From assembly GCA_037176905.1 (NCBI GenBank), contig JBBBWG010027745.1:1-60919 (forward strand): a DNA stretch of 60,919 nt, written 5' to 3'. How positions within the stretch are numbered: the stretch's first letter is position 1; every line of letters begins with the position of its first letter. Made by a program: the position numbers and the translations under genes. Of this stretch, positions 22,650 to 34,200 are shown piece after piece. The notes under the pieces were generated by a model. The model had not been told where the DNA came from, searched no databases, and was given only the letters and a program-made list of their open reading frames with translations. Source of the stretch: Azolla pinnata. Taxonomy: Eukaryota; Streptophyta; Polypodiopsida; Salviniales; Salviniaceae.

Positions 22650-24935
22650 TAGATAGATCGATTTCTTCCTCTCTTTCTTACAGCCAGTAATATACTCATA
22701 CTGCATTTGCCACTTGATCAAACTCATTGTAAAACCGAATCGCATAATTAGTTTTCTAAAATAGTTACACATCCCTGTGCATCCTCTTTATCCAATGCTA
22801 TGTTCTGATAACATTCATCAGTTTTTCTGCTAGAGGTGTTCTTGGGGTGTTAGATATGTATCACTCATTTACGAGCACATATTTGGGAAATGTAGGTATG
22901 CATGCACAACCATGAGTAAATAAAGGTATATGAAACTACGCTGTAATTAAGAATGAAATGGTGAATCTTTTAAATTTAGTATACTTGTCTACGAATCCCA
23001 TACAACATATGTCATCATCATTGTCATCAGGTGGTTTCAGTACGGAACATTTCTCAGAGTAGCAGCAAGTCATATGCATCAACAGGAGAAGAGCAACAAC
23101 ATGGACGTTTATTACGGATATTGCTTACTGATGGCCATTCTGTTGTGTCTGTACTAGAATACCGTGCCATGCCGAAATTCTCCTTAGCTACAGCTCCGGG
23201 TACAAAGGTAATCGATACTTGTTCTCAAGTGTTGATGAAAACCTTCTGGCGCCATATGTTGCATCACAAGTTCTCTAATGTATGTTACGACAATACATAT
23301 GTCATATGACTGATGATTGCATGCGCGTTCTGGTGCTTTTTGCATTTAGAGGTCTAATTTCGTTGCCATCTTTTCGTGTGAGAAAATGGATGCGAGCTCA
23401 TGATGTGAAGAACATCATGTGGTTTCTTTGTAGGTCAGTTTGAAGAATGTTATACCCATACAAAGTGGGTTCGTGTTGGGAGATGCAAATTCGATCATAA
23501 TATTGGGTGGTCATGTGGAGGCTCTACACCAAGGATGGGAGATTGAGCGGAAGTATTCGCTATTAGCCAGAATGGGGTTGGCAAAAACAGATCGAACTGA
23601 GGGTGTGGATGGTCCCCCTATGTTCCGTGGTTTAACTATCCCAAAGTATGGGAAGGCAAATCAAGGTGAACGGGTTGTTCCAGTTGGGCAGCCCAAAGAT
23701 CTATATACATCACAGACATCCTTTATGGCATCACTGCCTTCAAAACAGCGATGGAGCTAATAAAACAGCCTATCATCTTTCATTGCTCACAAGTATGTTG
23801 TGTGTTTGGCAGGTACAAAAGGAAAGGCTCCAGCTTCAGATGTTCCGGTGGATTCAGGTGCTTCTACATCAAGAAGCAGTGAGAATGGAAGAGATAGGAT
23901 CAAGGATTCACATGAGCTAGTGAAGTCAGGTAAAACAAGGAGAAAAATTGAAGGAAAGAAATCTTTGATTGCGCATGAGAGTAGTCCTTTGATCTAAAAA
24001 TGCAGGGTCTCGTCCATCCTCATCCATGGTGTCAACTCCATTCGGAAGTGAGGGAGAGGGTAACGTAGAAAAGGATGGAAGCAAGGTTCCGGAGGAGAAG
24101 ATTGATATACGATTTGATGCTCTTAAGGCTCTAGGGGTAGAACCGGTGGTGCCATTACAAAACCGAGCAGCTGCACAGAGGCTGCTTGAGAGACGGAATG
24201 AAAGCAGCTCTGGAGATGGACATGGGAGAGGAAGGGGAAGTGGAAGAGGGCGGGGGAGAGGAAGAAGAGAGAGATACATCCGTGATGATGCTGATGCTAG
24301 TACTCTCACGCTAGATGAATGGGAGGCACAACGAACACGACTGAATCCATCTGTGGTTCAAAGCCCAAGTATCAATGATGATGAGGCATTGGCCCGCCAG
24401 CTTCATCATCAGCTAAATGTGATGGGGACAGACGAGGTAAAGTAACAAGTTTGCTTTTCTTTGACGTGTATTTTCCTAGCTGCTAAGCAGTAAAACCCCA
24501 AACCTTTTGCTATTAACCCTCTCTCTCTATCTCTCTCGTTTTCTGTGCTTTAATTACAACATAATTTGTACATATTTGTTTACATCACTCCCATCAGTCT
24601 TCAGCTGCCATTGAATTTCTTTTTGATCTATTCTGTTTTCCAATCAAGTGATTTTTTTCCTAAAAGCATTTGCCTAGCTATTGTAGATACCGATTCAGTG
24701 CTTATGTTGATGCAAAGCTTTCTTCTTCGTTTCTCTTTTTTTTTTGTTTGAAAAAAATTTGCATTCTCAGGCAGTGAATATACGAGGGGCATCAAATATT
24801 GCAGACCAAATCCGAGAGAGCATGTTCAGCTATTCAATGGACAAAGGTGGGGATGATTATGATAGTGGGTCAAGGCATCATGGCAGGGGAAGAGGAAGAG
24901 GGAGAGGCAGAAGCAGAGGAAGAAGACACGGTTGA
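22071..24935 (+). CDS. RMI1/TDRD3-type OB-fold protein with C-terminal RG repeats
   Basis: Exons 22071-22346, 23031-23207, 23434-23665, 23813-23929, 24006-24436 and 24771-24935 give a 465-residue protein with consistent phases. The N-terminal half carries the DUF1767/RMI1 helical and OB-fold pattern: YEALVAELLDTDLKTIG, GPLILQVVSVRNISQ, LLTDGHSVVSVLEYRAMP, PGTKVSLKNVIPIQSG and a GGHVEAL strand. In this family the domain scaffolds a type IA topoisomerase (TOP3). The tail is unlike RMI1 and closer to TDRD3-like plant proteins (At5g19950-type, from memory): a short block beginning DIRFDALKALGVEP, an RG-rich run (GRGRGSGRGRGRGRR) near 370, an acidic DDEALARQLHHQL motif and a second RG-rich C-terminus. 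That suggests RNA binding and a TOP3-beta-like partner. The start is the first ATG, in an Ala-rich leader; Met at 22101 is an alternative. Confidence 0.82.
22560..22662. repeat. (CT)n and (GACA)n microsatellites in intron 1 of the RMI1-like gene
   Basis: CT run at about 22564-22585, TAGATAGATA, then about nine GACA units at 22612-22648. The remainder of the 684-bp intron shows nothing else. Confidence 0.93.
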
Positions 24936-25942
24936 TATAAAAGGAAAGGAAAATGGTATCTACTGTTGCATCATTTTACTCTGTTAACCAACTAAACTAA
25001 CATAGTGATTTTGTAGGAACTTCAATTTAACAAGGGAGTCTTTCCTTTATTATCACTAATGCTTCCACCTTTTGTAGCAATGTGCAATGTTTGGTCGTGC
25101 CTGAGGGATAATCCATTGGATTTTAATCTATTTGTATATTTCTTGATGGATGTCTCCTTATGGAAAGTATATAGTCCTGAGCCTATCACAAACTCTTAAT
25201 ACAATTATCAAATCTTTCTCAAATCATGCTATATGCTGAGCATATATGATGAATCACAGTATTAGAGCTTAGATGGTTTGACACGGTAGAAATGATGAAT
25301 CACAGCGTCCAATGAGATCTGAATGTGTATTCTACACTTGCTGTGCTTGCTTGTTCTGAAACTATGCAGCCAAGATCTCCATAACAATAACAATATCAAC
25401 ATTAACAGATGTGACTCTATCACAACTATAATGTATCAAACTTTGGAATGCAATGTATAATTATTAATAATCATTCTCTAGTGGTAGTTGGTATTGTTTT
25501 GCTTTCATAGCTCATAAGATCCTTAAAAGATTGCTAGTCCATAATCTGTGGTCAGTAAATTTGAAACTTGAAGTGATTTTTTGTGTTTTGTTTTGTAAAT
25601 AAATGAAGTTGTAAGGGACTTCATCCGACAAATGATATACATATGCGTTACTTAAGCCGGTGCTTTATTCATTAAGGTTGATGATAGCGATGCCATATGT
25701 GGTATATGGGAATGAATCGTAGATAAAGTTCACTTAGGATGACCTCATCATCTAACCAAGACAATCTAGTTTAGATCCTAATGAACTTCATAATTATGTA
25801 ATTAGCACAAATGAGTTCAAGCTGATTTTGAAGGATATGCCCAAAGTGCCCCTTATCAGATTGCTTCGACGGGATTGTACATTGATGAACATGTGTCGGC
25901 ATTTTTTTAACAATGACATTGTTTGGGTAGAATTCGGGCATG
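24936..25942. other. Convergent intergenic region, no gene seen
   Basis: AT-rich sequence between the stop of the RMI1-like gene (plus) and the stop of the first CCR gene (minus). It should hold both 3' untranslated regions. No repeat or coding pattern recognised. Confidence 0.6.
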
Positions 25943-28900
25943 CTACTTTACGAAGCCTTTCTCTTGTAAGGAAACGACAGTGTCATACAGGCACTTCTTA
26001 AGAGGTATGAACGAGAGTCCGAGTTTCCGAAGCTTTTCATTAGAGAAGAGATATGGTTGGATCCTAGGGCCCTTCTTGTCCGAGCACCTGCGCAGAGATG
26101 AGTTAGGCATTGATACAGCTAGCAATGGACTGAGGATTTGTCCTAGTGTTAAAGAAAGATTTTCATACTAGGTGCTCATACATACTGTATGTGCAACATC
26201 AGTAATGGTTTAGTAGTTTTGCTTAGCCTACTCCTCATAAATATAGTCTTCGTTCTCGCTTCTTTCTCTTTCGAATATTTACTCATGTGTGTACTATGAA
26301 GGAAGTGTGTAAAAGAAAGAGCTCAGCATTTGCATCAGTTGTCAAGCAGGACTTACATTCTAGGGATAGGATAGTCAGGGAAGAGGTCTGCAAGGATGTG
26401 GCAGACGTCTCCTCGATGGGCAACACTCTCTGCACACAAATATCGGCCATTGGCAGACGGTGTTTCGTAGAGGAGGATACAAGCTTCAACTACATCTCTG
26501 ACGTCAACGTATGCTTGGATGGAGTTTGCATATGTTTTCGTCGATCCTGCCATACATATATTTACCAAAGACAGCCCTTCAATTGTCATGTTGTTAGGCA
26601 TCTCTTTGCAATTCCAATGTATATCTACTCGATATATGGGGATGAAGCTCAAAAGGGAGGCTAACCAAACCTGTGAGATACTTGAGTATGTGCAATGTGC
26701 TGGCATTCATCCCAGGTTGAAGCAATGGACCAAGAACCAAAGAAGGGATTAAAACCACGAGATCGACATTCACCTCTTCCGCATGGCTCCATGCTGCTTG
26801 CTCCGCCACTGTCTTTCCGTAGCAGTACCAATTCTAGGAGGAAAAGCATTAATGCACACTCCAGATCTAGTTATGAAAAGAGGCGTTTGCATTTTTACAA
26901 TCTTAAACTCTACACCCTGAATAAACCCTAACCCAAAATCCGAAATCCGAAATCTTAAGCCTTAATGCTTAAACCCTTTCAATTACAGGTGATTCCATTC
27001 ATTAGTATAAGAAAAAGGGTATTATAGGAAGGAACCACAATGGCAGCTGATAATCTATAAACATACATAGATTACAAAATGAAATTCCAACATATCATCC
27101 TAATTGCATTTTCCAGAACAATCTACATTTGGATACAATCCAGGACATATGTGCTCTATTGTTAAAATGCAAGGTTCCCAAACAACAATATGGTCTCTAT
27201 ATAAACACTGCTACTGTAATATTCTCCATGCAAATTTGTGAAAGAGAAGCTACGGTGTCGTAGACACAACAATATATGTCGATAGATAAAACAAATCTTA
27301 TTCAAAAACAATAAGGTTCAAATAGTGTATCGAATCGAAGAAAGAATGGATCTAATCAATCCATCATCCAATCGTTCAGAAGAGCCCCCACACTGATAAC
27401 CATTGTCCTACTGTACGTTTTGTTGATGTAATGGTGGACCAGAACAATAATTCAGACTTTGGAATCTCCAATGAATGAAGAAGAGAACTTACCTTTGTTT
27501 GCTTACAGAAGTCAAGGTCACTCCAGCAAGTTTCGTCGATGACGATGGAGGGGTCTCTTCTGGGATCCATATATACGGTGCCGATTGATGAAGTAAAGAT
27601 GACACGCCTGACGGATCGCTTCGCTGCAGCATCGATCACATTGAGGGTCCCTCTGATGGCAGGATCAAGCATCTCCACCTGTGGCTTTCTGTTGTCAGAA
27701 TCTAGCCCGAGAAAGAGAATCACCATCTCTAGAAGCGGTGAGTCGTGGCAAGCTAACTCACAGGATCATCTGTCATGGGAGATGCTAAGTGGAACACCGC
27801 ATCGCAGCCCTCGAAGGCTAGCAACAGATCCTCCGGCTGCAACAGACTGGCCTTGACGAGGAGCAATCGTTCTATGGCCCCTTCGAATCGCTCGAGGTGA
27901 GCATTCTTCGGATCATCTATGGCACACATTGTTGTCGATTTTGCAACTGTTGTTGTGAGCACTCGAGATTCCGGAAACATGGAAGGAAGCACATGTTCAT
28001 GGCACTAGTGCACGATGATGATGATGATGATGCTACAGAAATTGTTGCACTGTTCGAATCGGAAAGAATACACCGATCGACTGGCGACTGTGCAAAATTA
28101 GCGTTTTCAACCAGATCCAGCGCCTGATTGGCGACTGTGTAGAACTAGGGTTTTCAACCAGATACGGTGTAAGACTAGGGTTTTAAACCAAATACACCGC
28201 TAGACTGGTGACTGTGCAAAACTAGGGTTTTCAACTCAAATACTGTGTAAAACTAGGGTTTTCAATCAAATACACTGCTAGATTGGTGACTGTGTAGAAC
28301 TAGGGTTTTCAATCAAATACACTGCTAGATTGGTGACTGTATAGAACTAGGGTTTTCAACTCAAATACTGTGTAAAACTAGGGTTTTCAATCAAATACAC
28401 TGCTAGATTGGTGACCGTGTAGAACTAGGGTTTTCAACGAAATACACTGCTAAATTGGTGACTGTGTAGAACTAGGGTTTTCAACTCAAATATTGTGTAA
28501 AACTAGGGTTTTCAATCAAATACACTGCTAGATTGGTGACTGTGTAGAACTAGGGTTTTCAACGAAATACACTGCTAGATTGGTGACTGTGTAGAACTAG
28601 GGTTTTCAACGAAATACATACACTGCTAGACTGTAAAATTAGGGTTTTCGAAACGAATAGGCGACTGGGGACTGTGTAAAAAGCCTAGGGTTTTTCGACC
28701 TGCAGCCATGGTTGTTGAGAAGAACAGACAAAAGAGGATGGATGCTTCCTTGGCGACTTACCTGGGCTCCGAACAGTTCCTCTGACGGCGTAGCCCTTCT
28801 CTAACAGGCGCTTCACAAGCCATGAGGCGATGAAACCTCCGGCACCAGTCACACACACTCTGCGCATCTCAGAAGCGGCAGCCTGCAGGCCGTCGGCTCC

Positions 28901-29197
28901 CATGGCTGAGGCCATGGAAGCAGCAGCAGCAGCAGCAGCAGCAGAATCGTCGCCGTCGCCGTCACCGTCACCACCACCGCCATCGCCATCGCCATCGCCA
29001 TTCAGCTCCACACAGGTGCAGGCGGGAGGGCCGACAAGCGTGTGATGGGCAGCGGATTCAGCTGCGCAGTCGGCGCTGCAGGTGGGGGGATTCACGGCAA
29101 GGTCGGCAGCGATGGCGGAGGCCGAGAGCGAGCCATCGGCATCGACAGTGGGCAGCTGCATTGCAGACGTGCTCGAGCTCTGATTGATGATGATCAT
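25943..29197 (-). CDS. CCR: Cinnamoyl-CoA reductase, tandem copy A
   Basis: NADPH-dependent reduction of hydroxycinnamoyl-CoA esters to aldehydes, the first committed step of monolignol synthesis (EC 1.2.1.44), in the cytosol. Exons on the minus strand: 29197-28762, 27916-27762, 27678-27493, 26833-26671, 26546-26357, 26087-25943. All phases fit; 424 residues. The Rossmann loop is [19 protein letters not shown], the catalytic Ser lies in [12 protein letters not shown], and the CCR signature NWYCYGK supplies the catalytic Tyr and Lys. [13 protein letters not shown] and LQEKGF follow as in true CCRs. The core is about 325 residues. The frame before it is open for about 100 residues (Ala, Asp-Gly and Ser runs), longer than usual; I took the first in-frame ATG, and the Met in MASAMGADG (about 28917) would give a normal-length enzyme. 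Tandem paralogue of copy B. Confidence 0.88.
28140..28695. repeat. Telobox-bearing minisatellite in intron 1 of CCR copy A
   Basis: Units of about 45-48 bp (ACTAGGGTTTTCAATCAAAT, then ACACTGCTAGATTGGTGACTGTGTAGA) alternate with shortened units of about 30 bp (CTCAAATACTGTGTAAA). TAGGGTTTT, the complement of the plant telobox AAAACCCTA, occurs about 14 times between 28145 and 28692. The array fills most of the 845-bp intron and reaches almost to its 5' splice site. Confidence 0.93.
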
Positions 29198-29229
29198 GGT
29201 GATGATGGTGGTGATGGTGACGAAGAAGA

Positions 29230-29870
29230 AGATGGAAAGGTTACATATATATACATAGACATACGTACATAAATACGTACGTACATACGTATATGCACCT
29301 ACATACACACACATATACGCAACCACATATACACATACATACATATATACATATACGCACTCACATACATACATACATATACGCACCCACATACATATAT
29401 ACATATACATACATACGCACCCACATACATACATACATACATACATACACGATCCCACATACATACATACACAGGTACATACACGTCCCCACATACATAC
29501 ACACCTACATACATAAATATACACACCCACATACACACATACACACATACACACATACATATACACGCCTGCATACATACATATACGCACCCACATACTT
29601 ACACCGTATATACACACATACACACGTACATGCACACATACATACACAGGTACATACACGCCCCCACATACATACATACACACATACATATACACACCTA
29701 CATACATAAATATACGCACCCACATACACACATACACACATACACACATACATATACACACCTGCATACATACATATACGCACCCACATACTTACACCGT
29801 ATATACACACGTACGCACGTACATGCACACATACATACACGACGCATACATACGATCGTAATACATGCAT
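29230..29870. repeat. (TACA)n-rich higher-order repeat upstream of CCR copy A
   Basis: About 600 bp of TACATACA/CACA microsatellite lies directly upstream of the CCR-A start codon. Within it a block of about 180 bp (ACATACATAAATATACACAC, ...CACCTGCATACATACATATA, ...CACCCACATACTTACACCGT) occurs twice, ending at about 29630 and 29815. Frames of Tyr/Val/Cys or His/Thr/Tyr are translation of the repeat. Confidence 0.92.
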
Positions 29871-31219
29871 CGAACGTAGACATTCGCAAAGCTTCTGGGA
29901 TTTCCCGAACACGAACGTTAAGTCTGCAATCGTTTTCCTGTGAATTGTTATTACGAGCGAATGCAAGAAAGATCGTAAGTTTTTTTTTTTCTTTTGTTCG
30001 AAAAATCGATATGTAGTTCTTGCGGTTTCAATAGTTTATTGAATCTACTGTTTTTCTGGGGTCTTGAAGCATACTTCTGGTGATTTATCGATCTCGAGTG
30101 CTCGAATCATATGCATGTAAAGACATTCATCCACACATACGTATGCGTATGTATGCATATACGTACATGTGTACATGCATAGTTAAGCACATCCTCCACT
30201 TCTGGTGACATGTTTTATGTCTCTTTTAACGACTGACTATCAGACAAAACACCCTCGATCCATCCGATCGATCGATCGATCGACCTAACGCCATCAACTC
30301 CCCAACATCAGGAATCGTGGTCTACAGAAGTACATTCAGACAGAGAGCAGTCGCGAACTAATGCTTCTGGTTGCCACTAAGCTTTCCGAGAGAAGATAAT
30401 GGTATATTATTTTAGTATGATGCACAAGTATTACAGTGCGCTGGATCGAGATTCTCCTAGGGAGTGAGCTACAAATCAGGCACTCGCGAATCGCGACGAA
30501 GTCCAGAGGTATGGATGGATGGATGAATGCATGCATGCATGCATGCATGTCTATATGTCTGTGTTTTGTTATCAGGAATGGATCAAACTATCAATCCTTT
30601 TGCTCGCTAACTTGCGACGTAATCGAGCAATCGCTCCCTAACGATTCGATACGAGTGAGGTGGGCATGCGACAAAGGAACAATCGATCGATCGACGGGAA
30701 GTTTTCTTCTGGATAATAAATAGCTGGAATGAGAAATGGAATCCTGCCAAACTGCATATCGTAACAACATATCGTTTGCGAGAGTGGAACGATGACGATG
30801 AACGTTTGCATCTTCTGCATGGTGTCGAGCTCCCTCGGCGCTCGTGAATGAATCCAATATTGGCGATTCTTCTTGCCTTAAAACGTCGCCAACGATTTTC
30901 TTGCAACAATTGTGTTTCGTGAATCGTTTGCTGCACGTTCGAGGCATACATAATATAGGCATATATTTTTGAAGGCGTATCGAGTGTCCCACATACAAGA
31001 GCATTTTATTATTTGCGCGAGACAGACCGAAACATCCGAATCTATACAATCAAACAATGAATGTTTTTCTTCTTTGACAAGTTGTACATGTGTTTTCCTT
31101 GAGCTGTCTCAAGTTGTTATTATAAGGAGGCGATACGATAGGACAACAATCAAGGTACTGTTTAGGGTTTAGGGTTTTTTTGGTAAGAGGTGTATTTCTT
31201 CTTTGCATTCTACTGCAGA
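29870..31219. other. Intergenic between the CCR copies; unrecognised open stretch
   Basis: Minus-strand 31049-30591 is open for 152 codons (its reading begins MYRFGCFGLSRANNK), and a second minus frame is open for 114 codons at 30951-30607. I recognise no domain, and there is no initiation or splice logic. (CGAT)n occurs at 30267-30282 and (GCAT)n at 30528-30549. The stretch may be chance or a decayed gene. Confidence 0.4.
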
Positions 31220-34200
31220 TTATACCATAAAGCCTTTCTCCTGTAAGCTAATCACGGTATCGCGCAAACAATCCTGGAGAGGCGTGAATGAAAGCCCGAG
31301 GCTCCGAAGCTTTGCATTGGAGAAGAGATACGGCTCGACCTTAGGCTTCTTTTCATCCGAACACCTGGAAAAGGAAGGCAATGCACGCGTCAAAGAGATT
31401 CGAGCTATTTTGCAAATGCAAGGTTTTAAGGTGTTAAGGCCTGGTTAGGGCCTTTGAAATCGAGAAGGTCGTGGGTTCGAATCACGTCAGACTCTGTTTA
31501 CTTGTTTGCAATCAAAAGTTGGTAAAAAAAGACGTATGTGGAATGCGCTGTGTAACGCTTCAAAAGCATTGCATACATGCTAGGGATCGGGTACTGCGGG
31601 AAGAGCTGCTTGAGCAGGGAGCAGACATGGCCCCGGTGGACGATGCTCTCGGCGCAGAGATACCTCCCGTTGGCAGACGGCGTTTCGAAGAGCAAGATGC
31701 AGGCATCGGCCACATCCCTTACATCGACATATGCTTGTACAGAGTTTGCGTATGTGGTTGTCAACCCTGTCAGCATCAACATCGGCATCAGCATCGGGTG
31801 ATGTCTGGTGTTAATGGGCATAACCGTAGGAATTAATTTATAAGACTAATTTGAAATAGTTTAAGGGTAGGATAATGGGGTAAATCGGTTATCCGTGGTC
31901 ATTGTATAGGTGTGATAGATATTTATAACCTTAGGAAGCGATATGTAAGGCTAATTTGAATGGATTAAAAGTATGATAAGTGAGAAACCGGTTATTCTAG
32001 GACTGGGACAAACTGATATGACTCTTCGAGTATGTGTTTATTATACCTGTTGAATGACCATATGGGTTTTGTCCATTTTTATAATAACTCTTTAGCTTGC
32101 CCTTAAATAATTCCTTAAATTATTCAAATTAGCCTTATAAATTGGTTTATTAGATTATGCCCATATAACCAGTGGAAGGCACGAGACGAAGGCTTCATGG
32201 TTGCTTTTGGAACCTGTCAGATACTTGAGGATATGTAATGTGCTCGCGTTGATCGTTGACTGGAGCAGCGGGCCAAGCACCAAAGATGGCACCAGAACTA
32301 CCAGATCGACACCGCTCTCGCGTGCATGGCTCCATGCAGCTTGCTCTGCTAACGTCTTCCCATAGCAGTACCAGTTCTATAGCATTTGAAAAAAAAAACA
32401 TGGAGCAGAATGGATCGGGAAACTGAGGCAGAGTGCAGAGAATTCAGGGGCCAATCTCAAAATGACTTGTTTTTCATTTATTCAGAAGAAAATTTGTTTT
32501 AACTAAATATCAAAATCATAGTTGTAAGGCTGAAGATTACCAACAGGCAGACAGTTTACAAGAATATCTGACCAAACTTACTCTGTTTTTTTCTTCTTTT
32601 TTCCATTAATCAAAATAAATAAATAAATATATATATATAGTCATAAGGGACGAAGCTTACAACGGATAGATAACTTACAAGAATATCTAACCAAAATTAG
32701 TCGCATTTTTGTTTTAACAAAGGAAAGATCCTGTTCATTAAAGAAATATCTGAGAGATAACCTACGCCGTAAGGCCGGATCGTACACCTCGGAGATCAAC
32801 TTACTTACAAGAATATCTGACCCGAATCGGTCGTGTTAAGAAAACATCTATATATTATTCTTTCAATCGATATTATAACGATTTTACAAAACGAAGAACA
32901 CGGTCAGTCAAGAAAACTACGCTAACGACCTCGCGATTCGATCGCACTTTGGCAAAACAATGTTGTATGTTTTTTTTTTTTGGTTTTAAACTTTCACCAC
33001 CTTGGTGTCCTTGCAGAAGTCGAGGCTGCTCCAGCACGACTCGTCGACGACGACCGAAGGGGCTCTCTGAGGATCCATGTACACAGCGCCGATCGACGAA
33101 GTGAAGACAACGCGCGAGACCGAGTTCCTCGCCGCGGCGTCGATCACGTTCACCGCTCCTCGTACAGCAGGCTCCACCATAGCCTCCTGCATTTGATTTT
33201 CATCTCCAAAATGATATCCATTCATCAATTATTAGTATACAAGAAGTTCTTTGCCAGAAATGGCTGCAGAAAGGCCATACTAAGCAGAGAGCTGTGTGTC
33301 TATATGAGCACCGATGTGTAGTAACACACCGTATGATTTTAATCTCGGGGAAAATTACCGATAAACGCCCAACAAAATTATAAATTACAGTTTGACGCCT
33401 GCCGAAACCAGACATTACAAATTAACGCCTAGTTCTAGAATTTTACGTGCGGTTGATTTGTTGATAGCAAAATTCATTAATTGTGTGCTCGGTGAACGTC
33501 AAACTAACTAATTGCTTGATGCTCAATTATTTGATTAGTACCAAATTAACGCGTTAATCAATCAATTAGATTCTTAGGATTACCGACTTTTGTTGACCGG
33601 ACATAATATGAGAATCGATTAAGATCAATTAGGGAGAAGCGATTAGGAATCAAATGAACACTAGCGGAATTAATTGAATGTTAATTTTTAGTGGACGATA
33701 CGTTTGGGCGTCAATTGATCTTAATCAATTTTTTTATTTCAGTAGGCATTAAAATGTAATTCAGAGTAGTATTAACTCACAGGATCATCTGTAACTGGAG
33801 ATGCCAAGTGGAAGATTGCATCGCAACCCGCCGACGCGACAAGGAGATCGTCCAGCTTCAGCAGATCGGCCCTCACAAGGACCAGCCTCTCGGAGGCGCC
33901 TTCCAGCTGCTTGAGATGCGCGTTCTTGGGATCGTCTGGGGGAATCATCGGAGTCATCTTTCGACAGTTGCTTGATCATTCTAATCAACTAAGGACACGA
34001 TCCGAAGTGCTATCAAATTTAAGGAGCTCTGCGAACCTATTCGCGCTCCCAATGGAATGTCCGCTCGACAATCAGAAGGGCGTCATGTGTGAACGCCTTT
34101 CCTAATATAACGTCCTTTCTTTATTCTCGTATTCGTGTTTATAGTTTATACGTTTATACGTTTATGTTCGCATACACTGCTAATGCGAGCACTGGCTCTG

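Noticed and set aside
29293-29966. Long His/Thr/Tyr- or Cys/Val/Tyr-rich frames upstream of CCR copy A
   Set aside because: Translation of the (TACA)n microsatellite.
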